41,098 nucleotides of DNA from an uncultured Pseudomonadota bacterium. GTDB lineage: Bacteria; Bdellovibrionota_B; Oligoflexia; Oligoflexales; CAIMVM01. Every line of letters starts with the position of its first letter. The stretch's first letter is position 1. The stretch is taken from the NCBI GenBank assembly GCA_903844895.1, contig CAIMVM010000255.1, forward strand, positions 1 through 41,098, read 5' to 3'. Below are positions 25,305 to 34,484 of this stretch, piece by piece. The notes under the pieces were generated by a model. That model ran no database searches, had not been told where the DNA came from, and worked only from the letters and a program-made list of their open reading frames with translations. The position numbers were made by a program, and so were the translations under genes.

Positions 25305-28300
25305 TTGGCAGATATAAAATCAACATCCATGCCGGCACTAGCTGGTTATCATACACTTAGGATCCTTGGTCGCGGCGCCATGGGGGCTGTCTATGAAGCA
25401 GTGCCCTTTTCAGATCCGACAAGCAGGGTGGCCATTAAGGTTATTGATCAGTCGGGAGAAATCCCACATGAAGTGTATTTACGTTTTCAAAAAGAGGCTG
25501 CGGTTATGGGGCAGCTTTATCATCCCAATATTATAACTTTTTTGGATTTGGGAGCAGTCAAGTCACTTGCAGAAGACGATTCGAATCTTGGATACTTTAT
25601 CGTCATGGAGTTGGTGCGTGGGCAAAATTTGAAGGAGATCATCACCGAAGGGATAAAGCGCGGCGATGAGTTAAAGCTTCTCTTTAGAATCGGTCGTCAA
25701 CTTGCCTCAGCACTTGATTACACTCATAGCAAAAACATAGTACATCGTGACCTTAAACCTCAAAACATTATTGTTTCCTTCCCAAATCAGAAGATAGGTG
25801 ATGCTGAAGCGAAGCTTTTAGATTTTGGGGTAGCAGGCTTATCGCAAGCGAGGCAGTATGTCGGCGATGGAAGGTCCAGCGGTATCGATGATTTTGCTGG
25901 TACACCGCTATATATGGCGCCTGAACAGTCTGGTCTGACTCACTGGGAATCAGATCATCGAGTGGACATTTACTCGATGGGTTGCGTCCTGTTTGAGATC
26001 CTAATGGGTAAGCCGCCGTTTTCTGGCAAGACTAAAGATGATCTAAAACTAAAACATCTTTCGGAAAAGCCCCCAAGCCTTTTGGATCTCAGGCCTGATT
26101 TGCCAAAAGCACTCTGCCAACTCATCGAAAAATGTCTTCAAAAGGATCCTGATCATAGGTATCAATCTGCGTTTAGTCTCTATTGCGACCTTTATTCCAT
26201 TGAGCTAAATGGCATGCAGGCAGGCTTCGAAATGAATTTAGGCGGATTCGACAATTTTAATGCGATCAATGCAAAATTTCCTTTGATTGGTCGAAAAGAT
26301 GAATTTGAGAAACTCATAAATTTCTATATTTCGCTTGAGCATGAAACTAGGTCTCGAATCTCTGTGGTTTCAGGTGAAAGTGGATCTGGAAAGTCTCGCA
26401 TTATACAGGAAGTTCGCAATTTTTTGATACAGAGGAAGGTGAGATTCGTTGGTGGATCATTTTCGCGACATGATTCTAAAATATCGTTTAACGCCCTAGC
26501 TTCGTCTTTTGATGAATATCTTTTGAAAGTAAAGCGAACCCAGCCAGGTGAAGCTCAAAGGCTTAAAGAAACGTTCCAAGAGGTTTTAGGTGCAAGCTTA
26601 AATGATCTTGCAGTAGTCATCCCCATTTTAAAGGACTTTAGGGATGAAACAGTAGAAAGAACGGAAGTTAGCCAAGCTGGGCAAATTGACACCTTCACAA
26701 AAACATTCTTAGACTTCACATCATGTCTCATGTCTGATGATCAGCCTATGGTCTATATTTTTGACGATATTCATAATTCGGACGACGATTCCTTGAGATT
26801 GATTGATGATTTTTTTACTCATTCTAACACTCAGAAGATATATTTGATTGTAACATACAAAGAGGAGTACCTTCATCGGAGACCGCTTCTAAAAGACTTT
26901 GTAGATAAAATACAAAAACTAAAAAGACGCTTCCAGCATGTCAGTCTAGAGAACTTTAAATCGACTGAAATTTCCTTACTACTTTATAACCTTTTCAATG
27001 GCAACAAAGTTTCGGATTTCTATTTGAAATGGATCGAGAGTCAAACGAAAGGAAACCCCTTACAAATTCTTGAACTAACAAAAAGTTTGATTAAAAACAA
27101 CAAACTTAGGGCGAATCCAGAGGGATGGGGGGAAGGTCTTACCGATTTAGATACCTTGGGGGCGGCTCTCCAAAGTAGCGACTTGGCAATTTCTAGGATT
27201 CAAAACTACTCTTCTGAGCATTTATTGATTCTGCAGTATGCTGCCGTCGCAGGGATGTCCTTTAAAGCGGAGAGTGTAGCTATTGTTTCCGATTTCTCTC
27301 GTGACCTTGTGAGGGCTACATTAGCAAAGGCCAAAGATGATGCACTTATTTTAGAATTGCCGAATCAAAGCTACGTGTTTAGTCACTATGAAATTCGAGA
27401 AGCGCTGGTCGATGGAATAGCTAAGTCGAAGCTGCTTCAAATCCACCTGGACTTTGCCGTTCAGTTGAACAAAGAAGAGCCTGCTAATTCCGACCAAGAT
27501 GTGTTTAGCATCTCTCACCACTACAATTTAGCGACTGGGGGTAGATCAAGAGTCCCTGTTGATGTCTTGTCGCAAGCACTACTGTCTAACATAAGGTCAG
27601 CAAGGCTTGCTGAAAAGAGAAAGACTTATCATTTTGCCTTGGAATACTACAATAAGAGTCTTCAGCTTTTCGATACTAATCCCGTTTTGAGGGAGTCAGA
27701 TCAAGACTATGCGGGAGTTCTAGCAGGTGCGGCATATGTTTTAATAAAGCAGAAAGACTTTGATCGCGCCAAGGGAAATATTCGCAAAATCTTGGATTTA
27801 AATGTTTCGAAGGACAGCAAAAGGTCGGCGCTGTTTGACTGGATCCAGATGAACGCAATTCAAGGTCGCATCTCCGAAACTTTAGCAAATGCTCGCCATT
27901 TACTAGGTCGATCTCTTCTTTTGGTGCCAAGTAAGATTTTTTTGCGTGGCTGCGTAGTATTACTCGGTGACCTTATAAGTCGGTTTCAAAAGCTTCCTGG
28001 ATATTCCTCTCTTGCGATATTTCAAAATAACCAGCCAAATAATGGCGAAACGAGAGATCAAAAAATATTGAGTATAGCCTTTAGGACAGCATTTAGAGGG
28101 AGAATACGAGAGGCTTTTCAGTTGCAAGTTGTCGCGGGAGGCTTAGCTTCTTCGGGTAGGCTAAATGAGGCTGATGCGTTGGATTATATACTGGATAGAG
28201 TCGTTCTCTTGCATGGATTGGGTCTTAAAGGAATCGCGCGAACGATGCTATTTGAGGCTTCAAAAATGCCAGGACTGAGTTCACACTCCAGAGCGAAGAT

Positions 28301-30638
28301 ATTTCTGGTCAAAAATATCTTCTTTGACTTCAATAAATTAGAGGTCAAGAAAAGCATCGACTATTTCATATACAGGAAAGGATATGAAGTCTTGCAATGG
28401 CCGGAAGACGCACAATATGAAGCCGTTCATAGAGGGATGTCTGCTTGGGCGCTTTTGCAGCAGGGGGAAATCATTCGATCTATGGACCAAGCTAATCGTG
28501 CCTATAGAATGCTTCCTATTCGAAATCAAGTAGGGACATTTGGAGCGGTAACTCTTTTGCTTAGTCTCTCTTTAAAGGGTGAGCGTGATCAATTATTAAA
28601 GGTTGGGAAGAAGTGGCTTAGACGTAGAAAAGAATCTGGCCATAGATCAAATAACATTTTTGCGATGGTTGCTGCAAGTTTGATCTATATAACATCTGGC
28701 GATAAGGCATCTTGTCAAGAAATATTTGGCCGGATATGCAAAGAGTTTGAAGGTGTGTTTGTCAAGAAACATAATTTCCCTCATGAGCTTGACCTGATAA
28801 GTTTCTATTTTATATTCTATCCTTTTCATTTTGAGTATGAGTTTGGCTCACCTATTAATGGCAATGAGAATCTTAGCAATATGTATAGCAGCTTTTCCAA
28901 GGGCGTTTTTAATTTCAAAGTCTCTCCGCTCTATCGTCAAATTTTTCAGCTACTGTCATTCGATTTTGTAGCCCAGGGACAGAATGCTTATACTGCCTGG
29001 CGTGAATTAGAGCCAACACTGGCTGCCCCGAACCACCATCTGTTAAGATCTCTTATTAGCACAAAAGTAGGACTTAGTCTTTGGAAGGATTTCGGAAAGT
29101 TACCGAGGATAAGCAATGCTATATTGCAGGGTCATTCAACGTCTAGAAGCTTATCGATAACGCTTTTAACCAAAGCAATAGAGTCTAAATTGACAGCCGC
29201 TGGCATCAGCTTTTTAAAAGATGATGTCTCTGAAGGAATTGCTAATTTTGCAGCTAGAGTCGCATATTATCCCTCGACGATTACCGAAGAGTTGTTGGAC
29301 TACATGTCTCGTTCTGACCGCAGTCGTGGCGGGCGGGATGATATAGATAAAGCGGCAGCTTTGCTTGATTCTCATTATGGTTCTACGGCGATCTATATGT
29401 TACAGGGCGCACGCCTTGGAAACTCTTTAATAAAAGGAGAGCCAGGCTCTGAGGAATTGGCAGAAAATATCAGAGAATTCGCCTCGGGAGCGACAACTTC
29501 CTTTATTCCTACTGCAAGTTCCCGAGGAAATCGAGTCGAAAAAGACCAAGATTCATCGCCTGAGAACACTAGTAGTGAATTTTCCGCTGGTAAAAACATA
29601 GGTCGTAAAGGTCTTTTTGAAGAGACAAACATCTATTTAGAGTTAGAGTTTGAGTCCGAGGAAGTGACCAGGAAGAACGAGCCCAGCTTGGATTTAGCTT
29701 CCGGGCAGCATAAATTAACCCATGCTCCACATTCTCCCAATAGTATGGGCTGTCTCATACCCATTAAGCACTGGGGAGATATTTTAGGTTATTTGTTTGT
29801 GGATAATATAGGTGAACTATATAAACGTGACATTGCAGCTAGTCGCTCTGAGCTCGACTACTTTGGGTCTATTTTGGGCACTGCAGTGTCGCTACAAAAT
29901 TCGTGGGTGGTTGCGCATGATCACGTGGTCAGGGATCCTGACGGATCCACAGTTTTGGAACCTTGCAGCTGGTTAAATGTTTGGTTTCACGGTCATTTAC
30001 GTCGAGACCGTGAATCGACCTGGTACCTTAGTGCCAACCTCGGTGCTGAATTGTATGTAATTATTTATGGACATTTAGACGGAAAAGAAAAGTTCAGAAA
30101 GCGCTTGAGCAGCTATATCTGGGTATCTGTGAATGCTACTATCTCTGAATTAAAGACTAAGAGTGATGAGATTTCGATCCACCATATATACGAACGGATA
30201 GCCCTTCAAATTCAACAAAATGCAACCGACATTTTAGAATTAACCCAATTAAATTTTGCGGTTAGCCTCATCCGCAAAGGGGACTTGTCTGTGGAGAGCG
30301 CCTATTTTGGTTCCAGCAAGCCATGGGTTTTAGGTGGTAAAAACAACCAAAGTGCCTTCAATGATGCCGTTGCTACAATAGATGGCTATTCCAAGCTCTT
30401 AAGGTACTTTCATATAGATTCGAATCTAAGTGACTTTCATCCCCTCCTATTGTCTAAAGATCCGTCAAAGATTGACCGAAGGGTAGATGCTAAGATGCAA
30501 GTTTCCCTGGCTGAGGCCTACCGTTGTTTTATAGGGCAAGAACCTGACGGGGACCAATTACATCTAGCTCTAGAGGCAGTGTTAGGGCTTGATTCTATAC
30601 CGCGATATTATCTTGGCGTAGGAGTCAAAGGTGCTTAA
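25305..30638 (+). CDS. Giant Ser/Thr kinase-AAA ATPase-GAF-phosphatase-like signalling protein
   Basis: This 1777-residue cytoplasmic protein starts with a Hanks-type kinase (about 14-300): GRGAMG loop (23-28), VAIKVID Lys, HRDLKPQN, DFG and MAPEQ are all intact. A STAND/AAA ATPase (about 325-650) follows, with Walker A GESGSGKS (357-364) and Walker B MVYIFDDIHNS (482-492). Residues about 740-1440 are helical, TPR-like repeats. A GAF-like domain (about 1475-1535) contains GCLIPIKHWGDILGYLFVDN. The C-terminus (about 1557-1680) recalls a PP2C/SpoIIE fold (YVIIYGHLDG, LTQLNFAVSLIRKGDLSV), but the metal-binding aspartates are not evident. The TTG at 25305 is chosen for SD AGGAAGG. It resembles PknK-type sensors. 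The input signal and targets are unknown. Confidence 0.88.
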   Translation: MADIKSTSMPALAGYHTLRILGRGAMGAVYEAVPFSDPTSRVAIKVIDQSGEIPHEVYLRFQKEAAVMGQLYHPNIITFLDLGAVKSLAEDDSNLGYFIVMELVRGQNLKEIITEGIKRGDELKLLFRIGRQLASALDYTHSKNIVHRDLKPQNIIVSFPNQKIGDAEAKLLDFGVAGLSQARQYVGDGRSSGIDDFAGTPLYMAPEQSGLTHWESDHRVDIYSMGCVLFEILMGKPPFSGKTKDDLKLKHLSEKPPSLLDLRPDLPKALCQLIEKCLQKDPDHRYQSAFSLYCDLYSIELNGMQAGFEMNLGGFDNFNAINAKFPLIGRKDEFEKLINFYISLEHETRSRISVVSGESGSGKSRIIQEVRNFLIQRKVRFVGGSFSRHDSKISFNALASSFDEYLLKVKRTQPGEAQRLKETFQEVLGASLNDLAVVIPILKDFRDETVERTEVSQAGQIDTFTKTFLDFTSCLMSDDQPMVYIFDDIHNSDDDSLRLIDDFFTHSNTQKIYLIVTYKEEYLHRRPLLKDFVDKIQKLKRRFQHVSLENFKSTEISLLLYNLFNGNKVSDFYLKWIESQTKGNPLQILELTKSLIKNNKLRANPEGWGEGLTDLDTLGAALQSSDLAISRIQNYSSEHLLILQYAAVAGMSFKAESVAIVSDFSRDLVRATLAKAKDDALILELPNQSYVFSHYEIREALVDGIAKSKLLQIHLDFAVQLNKEEPANSDQDVFSISHHYNLATGGRSRVPVDVLSQALLSNIRSARLAEKRKTYHFALEYYNKSLQLFDTNPVLRESDQDYAGVLAGAAYVLIKQKDFDRAKGNIRKILDLNVSKDSKRSALFDWIQMNAIQGRISETLANARHLLGRSLLLVPSKIFLRGCVVLLGDLISRFQKLPGYSSLAIFQNNQPNNGETRDQKILSIAFRTAFRGRIREAFQLQVVAGGLASSGRLNEADALDYILDRVVLLHGLGLKGIARTMLFEASKMPGLSSHSRAKIFLVKNIFFDFNKLEVKKSIDYFIYRKGYEVLQWPEDAQYEAVHRGMSAWALLQQGEIIRSMDQANRAYRMLPIRNQVGTFGAVTLLLSLSLKGERDQLLKVGKKWLRRRKESGHRSNNIFAMVAASLIYITSGDKASCQEIFGRICKEFEGVFVKKHNFPHELDLISFYFIFYPFHFEYEFGSPINGNENLSNMYSSFSKGVFNFKVSPLYRQIFQLLSFDFVAQGQNAYTAWRELEPTLAAPNHHLLRSLISTKVGLSLWKDFGKLPRISNAILQGHSTSRSLSITLLTKAIESKLTAAGISFLKDDVSEGIANFAARVAYYPSTITEELLDYMSRSDRSRGGRDDIDKAAALLDSHYGSTAIYMLQGARLGNSLIKGEPGSEELAENIREFASGATTSFIPTASSRGNRVEKDQDSSPENTSSEFSAGKNIGRKGLFEETNIYLELEFESEEVTRKNEPSLDLASGQHKLTHAPHSPNSMGCLIPIKHWGDILGYLFVDNIGELYKRDIAASRSELDYFGSILGTAVSLQNSWVVAHDHVVRDPDGSTVLEPCSWLNVWFHGHLRRDRESTWYLSANLGAELYVIIYGHLDGKEKFRKRLSSYIWVSVNATISELKTKSDEISIHHIYERIALQIQQNATDILELTQLNFAVSLIRKGDLSVESAYFGSSKPWVLGGKNNQSAFNDAVATIDGYSKLLRYFHIDSNLSDFHPLLLSKDPSKIDRRVDAKMQVSLAEAYRCFIGQEPDGDQLHLALEAVLGLDSIPRYYLGVGVKGA

Positions 30639-30734
30639 GTTTTAGGGACGAGTATCTCTTTCTAGAATGCTTAAGTTGTGATATTAACTAAGGTGTTCTA
30701 GACCGTAAGATGAGGCATATTTTTGGAGGCATGC

Positions 30735-30920
30735 ATGGCTGGATTAGGCGTAACAGAACTTCTTGTGATTCTTGCAATAGTGGTACTGTTGTTTGGGGGT
30801 TCTAAACTTCCAAAGCTTGGGCAATCTCTAGGTGAAAGTATTGCCAACTTCAAAAGAGGGGCCAAAGAGGCCGAGAAGCCCTCTGGTGATTCCAAAAAAA
30901 TTGAAAAGGATAATGGCTAA
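30735..30920 (+). CDS. tatA: Twin-arginine translocase subunit TatA/E
   Basis: This 61-residue inner-membrane protein is the pore-forming or adaptor subunit of Tat export of folded proteins. It has a short N-terminal membrane helix ([19 protein letters not shown]), the hinge [10 protein letters not shown], an amphipathic helix ([18 protein letters not shown]) and a charged tail. The Phe-Gly hinge and length are typical of TatA/TatE. The start at 30735 has SD GGAGG (30725-30729). No tatB or tatC is adjacent. Instead, two ArsA/Get3-like ATPase genes follow closely in the same direction, 9 nt downstream. Confidence 0.95.
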   Translation: MAGLGVTELLVILAIVVLLFGGSKLPKLGQSLGESIANFKRGAKEAEKPSGDSKKIEKDNG

Positions 30921-30929
30921 TCGCCGCTA

Positions 30930-31790
30930 ATGTGGTCAGATAGTCTCATCCATCGAAAGTTGGTTTTTGTTACAGGAAAAGGGGGTGTAGGTAAGACCTC
31001 TTGTTCGGTAGCGCTTGCTCAAAGTTTAAGTGACTCAGGGAAAAGAGTGCTGCTAGTGGAATCTAGCAAACTTCCCCAACTGCCTGAGTATAGCAGAGGG
31101 TTAGGAATTGATACCCTCAATTTAGAGATATCAGATTGTTTCAGGGACTATATTGTTGATAATCTAGGACAAGCCAGGCTTTATGAGGCAGTTTTTTCAA
31201 GAGACGTGGTTAAAACGTTTCTTGAAACTATTCCAGGGTTGGGAGAAGTCATGTTGCTTGGCAGGATCTTCTGGGCTTTGAATCCTAGATCCGGCAACCA
31301 GTATGATGTGATAATTTTTGATGCTCCCAGTTCGGGTCATTTTCTCTCTTTACTTACGACCCCTAAGGCTATGATTGAAACCGGCATTGGTGGTCCCTTG
31401 ATGGGTGAAGTGCAAAAAGTCTATGACTTTTTAAAAAGTGGTGCGGCATCGATGATTTACCTAGTGACTCCAGAGGAGCTCGTGGTGAGCGAGGCCATCG
31501 ATTTCCTTCCTCAGATCCAAGCAAAAGTTGAAGTCCCAATGGAATTTATCTTGCTCAATCGGTTTCCTCCACATATCGACTCTTCACGACTAAAGCCGTT
31601 TCTTCGAGCATGGGTCGATCAAGAATTGAGGCGGTCTCGTAACGCTGCCAAAATGCTATTTGATGGTGTGCCTGAAGCGTTGCGCTCCAAGTTATATACA
31701 CTCGATTTGCAAAACTCATTTGAGTTTCCTATGAATGCTATAATATGCCGCAAGCTCCTCTCGACCCTCAGAATTGCAGGTGATCTATGA
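30930..31790 (+). CDS. ArsA/Get3-like ATPase, first of pair
   Basis: This 286-residue P-loop ATPase belongs to the SIMIBI/ArsA-Get3 family. It has the deviant Walker A GKGGVGKTS (16-24), an altered switch I (VLLVESSKLP, where DPAHS is usual), and switch II in IIFDAPSSGHFLSLL (about 129-143). Relatives work in arsenite efflux, tail-anchored protein targeting (Get3) or as paired ATPases in mycobacteria. No arsenic transporter or regulator is nearby, so an arsenic role is unlikely. It lacks an obvious SD and starts 9 nt after tatA, which suggests coupling. It ends overlapping the next gene by 4 nt. Because switch I is degenerate, it may be the less active partner of a heterodimer. Confidence 0.85.
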   Translation: MWSDSLIHRKLVFVTGKGGVGKTSCSVALAQSLSDSGKRVLLVESSKLPQLPEYSRGLGIDTLNLEISDCFRDYIVDNLGQARLYEAVFSRDVVKTFLETIPGLGEVMLLGRIFWALNPRSGNQYDVIIFDAPSSGHFLSLLTTPKAMIETGIGGPLMGEVQKVYDFLKSGAASMIYLVTPEELVVSEAIDFLPQIQAKVEVPMEFILLNRFPPHIDSSRLKPFLRAWVDQELRRSRNAAKMLFDGVPEALRSKLYTLDLQNSFEFPMNAIICRKLLSTLRIAGDL

Positions 31791-32845
31791 AGTCCTTGCT
31801 GGATTCAAAGGCTGTTGTCTTTATCGGCCCAGGTGGAGTGGGAAAGACAACTTCAGCCGTAGTTTTTTCACTTCTTGCTGCATGGCAAGGTAAAAAGGTG
31901 GGCCTTCTATCCATTGATCCCTCTAAACGACTTGCAAGTGCCTTAGGCATGGACCTAAAGGGGAAACCTAAGCTTCTAGATATGGGTCCGGAGGTCAAAG
32001 GCACGATTCATGCTGGGGTTGTGGATCTCAAGCAAATTTTTGATGACAAGGTAAGGGAATTTTCTAAATCTCAAGCAAAAATCGACAAGATTCTTGCTCA
32101 TCCCCTATATAAGGCCGCAAGTACCAACCTGTCAGGCCCCGTGGAGTATATGTCTTTGGCCAGATTTCAAGAGATGGTGGATGGGGGAGAGTTTGATATT
32201 GTTGTTTTAGATACTCCCCCTGATCATCATGCTTTAGATTTTCTAACGCGGCCCAATGTGCTAGCAGGCTTTATGGATAAGAAAATCATCCAATGGATGG
32301 TTAAGCCTTTTGCTTTAGCTGGGCGATTGGGATTGGGTAAAATATTTTCTATGGGCGAGAAGCTCATGGGAGGATTAGCCCAGATCACAGGGATTTCTAC
32401 ACTCCATAAATTTGCGGAATTTGTCATTGATTTACAAGAAGTCATTGAAGGGTTTCATAGGTTAGGAACGAGAACATTAGCGATTTTTGCCGACAAGTCG
32501 ACCAGATTTGTCTTGGTTTCTTCAGTGAATCATGATCGCGTATACTCCATAAAGTCCTTAGGAGCGAAGCTTATCGAATTGGGATTTACAAATCCAGACC
32601 TGATCATCAATCGCTGTTTACCTCAACAAGTGACGGACGAACTTGGCGAGATCCCAGTGGGGACGAGTCCTATTTTAGATGAAATGGGGCAACGTATTCA
32701 AAGAGAAAAAGATCTTACAAAATGGTTTTCTGGCATCAGTTCAGGGCGTATCATTCGAGCAGAGGACATCGGAACGGAAGTCGATTCCCTCGAGTCTCTT
32801 ACTAAATTTGCATTAGCTCAATCGCAGCTTAACTCGCAGGTTTGA
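31787..32845 (+). CDS. ArsA/Get3-like ATPase, second of pair
   Basis: This 352-residue ArsA/Get3-family ATPase has Walker A GPGGVGKTT (14-22), switch I SIDPSKRLASALG (about 42-54) and switch II VVLDTPPDHHALDFL. The middle is hydrophobic and Met/Gly-rich (KIIQWMVKPFALAGRLGLGKIFSMGEKLMGGLAQITG), in the place where Get3 forms its client-binding groove. This is suggestive of membrane-protein or hydrophobic substrate handling. Its ATG overlaps the previous stop (ATGA), so the two are translationally coupled and likely form a complex. A terminator-like hairpin follows. The family is certain. The client and any link to TatA are inferred. Confidence 0.87.
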   Translation: MKSLLDSKAVVFIGPGGVGKTTSAVVFSLLAAWQGKKVGLLSIDPSKRLASALGMDLKGKPKLLDMGPEVKGTIHAGVVDLKQIFDDKVREFSKSQAKIDKILAHPLYKAASTNLSGPVEYMSLARFQEMVDGGEFDIVVLDTPPDHHALDFLTRPNVLAGFMDKKIIQWMVKPFALAGRLGLGKIFSMGEKLMGGLAQITGISTLHKFAEFVIDLQEVIEGFHRLGTRTLAIFADKSTRFVLVSSVNHDRVYSIKSLGAKLIELGFTNPDLIINRCLPQQVTDELGEIPVGTSPILDEMGQRIQREKDLTKWFSGISSGRIIRAEDIGTEVDSLESLTKFALAQSQLNSQV

Positions 32846-32862
32846 GCGATGTTTTAGGCCCA

Positions 32863-32889
32863 TCCCGCATCTGCGGGAGCGTACTTTTT
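32863..32889 (+). terminator. Candidate terminator after the ATPase pair
   Basis: The stem TCCCGC / GCGGGA (32863-32868, 32873-32878) with a tight ATCT loop is followed, after 6 nt, by five T. An alternative longer pairing CCATCCC / GGGATGG is also possible. Plausible end of the tatA-ATPase operon. Confidence 0.45.
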
Positions 32890-33108
32890 CAACGTGGGAT
32901 GGACAAAATATCTTTCGGCTATTTTTTCTCAAAATGGCGCATTCAACTTTCGAATCAAGGCGTCTTTGACCATTCTTTCGTTGGTCGAGATAAATATAAA
33001 TTCAGCACCGAAACCAATTATAGTTCTCTTTCTAATTGCGGGCAGTAAACATCTCACTGGTGAAACAATGGAGGTACGTTGCCGTTTCTGTTTCCTGCAC
33101 AAATTCAG

Positions 33109-33609
33109 CTAGGGCAAAGTCACAGTTGCCGAAACGATCTTCTGAACTAAGTTGCTGTCGATACTGATTTCAGCTGAGCAGGCAGTCCCATGGCTAGGCG
33201 TTACAGTAAATTTATAGATTCCTGTACTAGTCATCGAAAGCATTTTTCCTTCTATAGCGTTTAGACCTGGAGGTGTTATAGATGCAGTAAAATCAACCGC
33301 TGGAACCAGGACGATAGTAAGGGAGCCCGTACTTTCTGGAGGGGTTAATGCCTGGAAAGTCAGGTTAACAAAACACTGCTTCATGGGTCGGTCCTCTGAC
33401 GTTGAGGAAGCGCTTTCTTGGGTTTGCTTCACGCCGCTTTTAGGGAGGCTGCCATTGTGTGTTTCTAGGGCATCATCTGGGGAGTTTTTAGGTGGTTCGT
33501 CATTGTCAGTTGGGTTTCCCACTTGTGTGCCGCAAGATGCGCCAAAAATGAAGCAAGAGACTAAAAGAAGTTTTTTTAAAAAATAGCAAAAATGCGATCT
33601 ATGACTCAT
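33109..33609 (-). CDS. Lipoprotein with CGTQVGNP N-terminus
   Basis: This 166-residue protein has a signal peptide and likely lipid-modified Cys in GASC-GTQVGNPT. A Cys-Gly-Thr-x-x-Gly-Asn-Pro start to the mature protein is a recurring signature of lipoproteins in Bdellovibrio-like and related bacteria. A Ser/Pro-rich low-complexity linker follows, then a beta-rich domain (CFVNLTFQALTPPESTGSLTIVLVPAVDF, given here as two parts: CFVNLTFQALTPP and GSLTIVLVPAVDF) with two cysteines. The start overlaps the stop of the upstream TIGR02147 gene by 4 nt (ATGA), so they are made together. I do not recognise a function. Envelope location is inferred. Confidence 0.75.
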   Translation of the reverse strand: MSHRSHFCYFLKKLLLVSCFIFGASCGTQVGNPTDNDEPPKNSPDDALETHNGSLPKSGVKQTQESASSTSEDRPMKQCFVNLTFQALTPPESTGSLTIVLVPAVDFTASITPPGLNAIEGKMLSMTSTGIYKFTVTPSHGTACSAEISIDSNLVQKIVSATVTLP

Positions 33610-34484
33610 TTTTTGGCCTCGCTGCTTGATGTTAGTTGCGAAGAGACTGGAAAAAGCTGAATGTTGAGCTGGTATATCCGGTCGACTTCAGAGCATTGCT
33701 CTGATTTTTCAAGCATGGCTTGCCAAAACACAGTGATGTCTGCCTTTATTTCGTGCATAAGCTTTTCGGAAACAGGCAGTGTTATGGCTTGGAAGTCGCG
33801 GGCTTGAGATTTAACGGTTGTGAGCGCTGTTCGTGCTAGCTCGATCATGACTTGATGGTATCTGGTGACAGACATGGAGCGGACCAGGGATCCAGTCGTT
33901 ATATGTAAGTCTTTTGGAGTTATCTTATTAGAGTTTTCAGAACGCACTAAAAATCCTATTCGAATAAGAAGTTCTAGTGCTTCACTAGCTTGCTTTATTG
34001 AGATAGATGGACTCACTTTTGCAGAAATCCATTCAGGGTCAGCTTTAAATTCTTCAAAGTTCGCCAATTCTCGGACAACCGGATAGTACCATTCGCTCAA
34101 GTATTCCATCATGTCTCGTTCGAGGTCAGGTGGTAGAGTTTTGTGTTTCATCTCGATCAGTTCTGAAAAAAGCTCCTCTTTCTTGTTGGGCGATGTAGTG
34201 CACTCGTGAGAAACCAAAAGCTCAAAGTATCGCTTCTCATCTCCCCGCAATTGCAAAGTTGAAGATAAATCTTTAGCCGCTTTAAGGGTTAGTTTTCTTT
34301 GGCCAGTGCAGATTAGATGCATATAATTAGATGGCCCATAGCCAAGTTCATCAGCAAACTTTCTGTAGCTATAGCGAGAGGAATATTTCTTAATATAGAG
34401 ATAAACAGCTCGCAGATAATCTGCTGGCTTCAAAAATTCGAAGACCTTTTGTGATGCTGCAGCGTCTTTTAACGTTATGGTCAT
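33606..34484 (-). CDS. TIGR02147/DUF4423-family protein, putative regulator
   Basis: This 292-residue protein belongs to the TIGR02147 family, expanded in Fibrobacter and Bdellovibrio-type genomes. The N-terminal part (about 35-65, YSYRKFADELGYGPSNYMH, then GQRKLT) looks like a Cro/lambda-type helix-turn-helix. The rest is the DUF4423 region, with family-typical EWYYPVVRELA, SISIKQASEALELLIRIG, and the end YQLNIQLFPVS. No signal or membrane segment is present. It is likely a DNA-binding regulator. It is translationally coupled to the CGTQVGNP lipoprotein and divergent from a beta-propeller lipoprotein, so it may control one or both. That target is inferred. Confidence 0.82.
   Translation of the reverse strand: MTITLKDAAASQKVFEFLKPADYLRAVYLYIKKYSSRYSYRKFADELGYGPSNYMHLICTGQRKLTLKAAKDLSSTLQLRGDEKRYFELLVSHECTTSPNKKEELFSELIEMKHKTLPPDLERDMMEYLSEWYYPVVRELANFEEFKADPEWISAKVSPSISIKQASEALELLIRIGFLVRSENSNKITPKDLHITTGSLVRSMSVTRYHQVMIELARTALTTVKSQARDFQAITLPVSEKLMHEIKADITVFWQAMLEKSEQCSEVDRIYQLNIQLFPVSSQLTSSSEAKK

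Noticed and set aside
30930-32845. Arsenic resistance operon suggested by the ArsA-like ATPases
   Set aside because: No ArsB/Acr3 transporter, ArsR, ArsD or ArsC is present, and both proteins are single-domain and linked to tatA.
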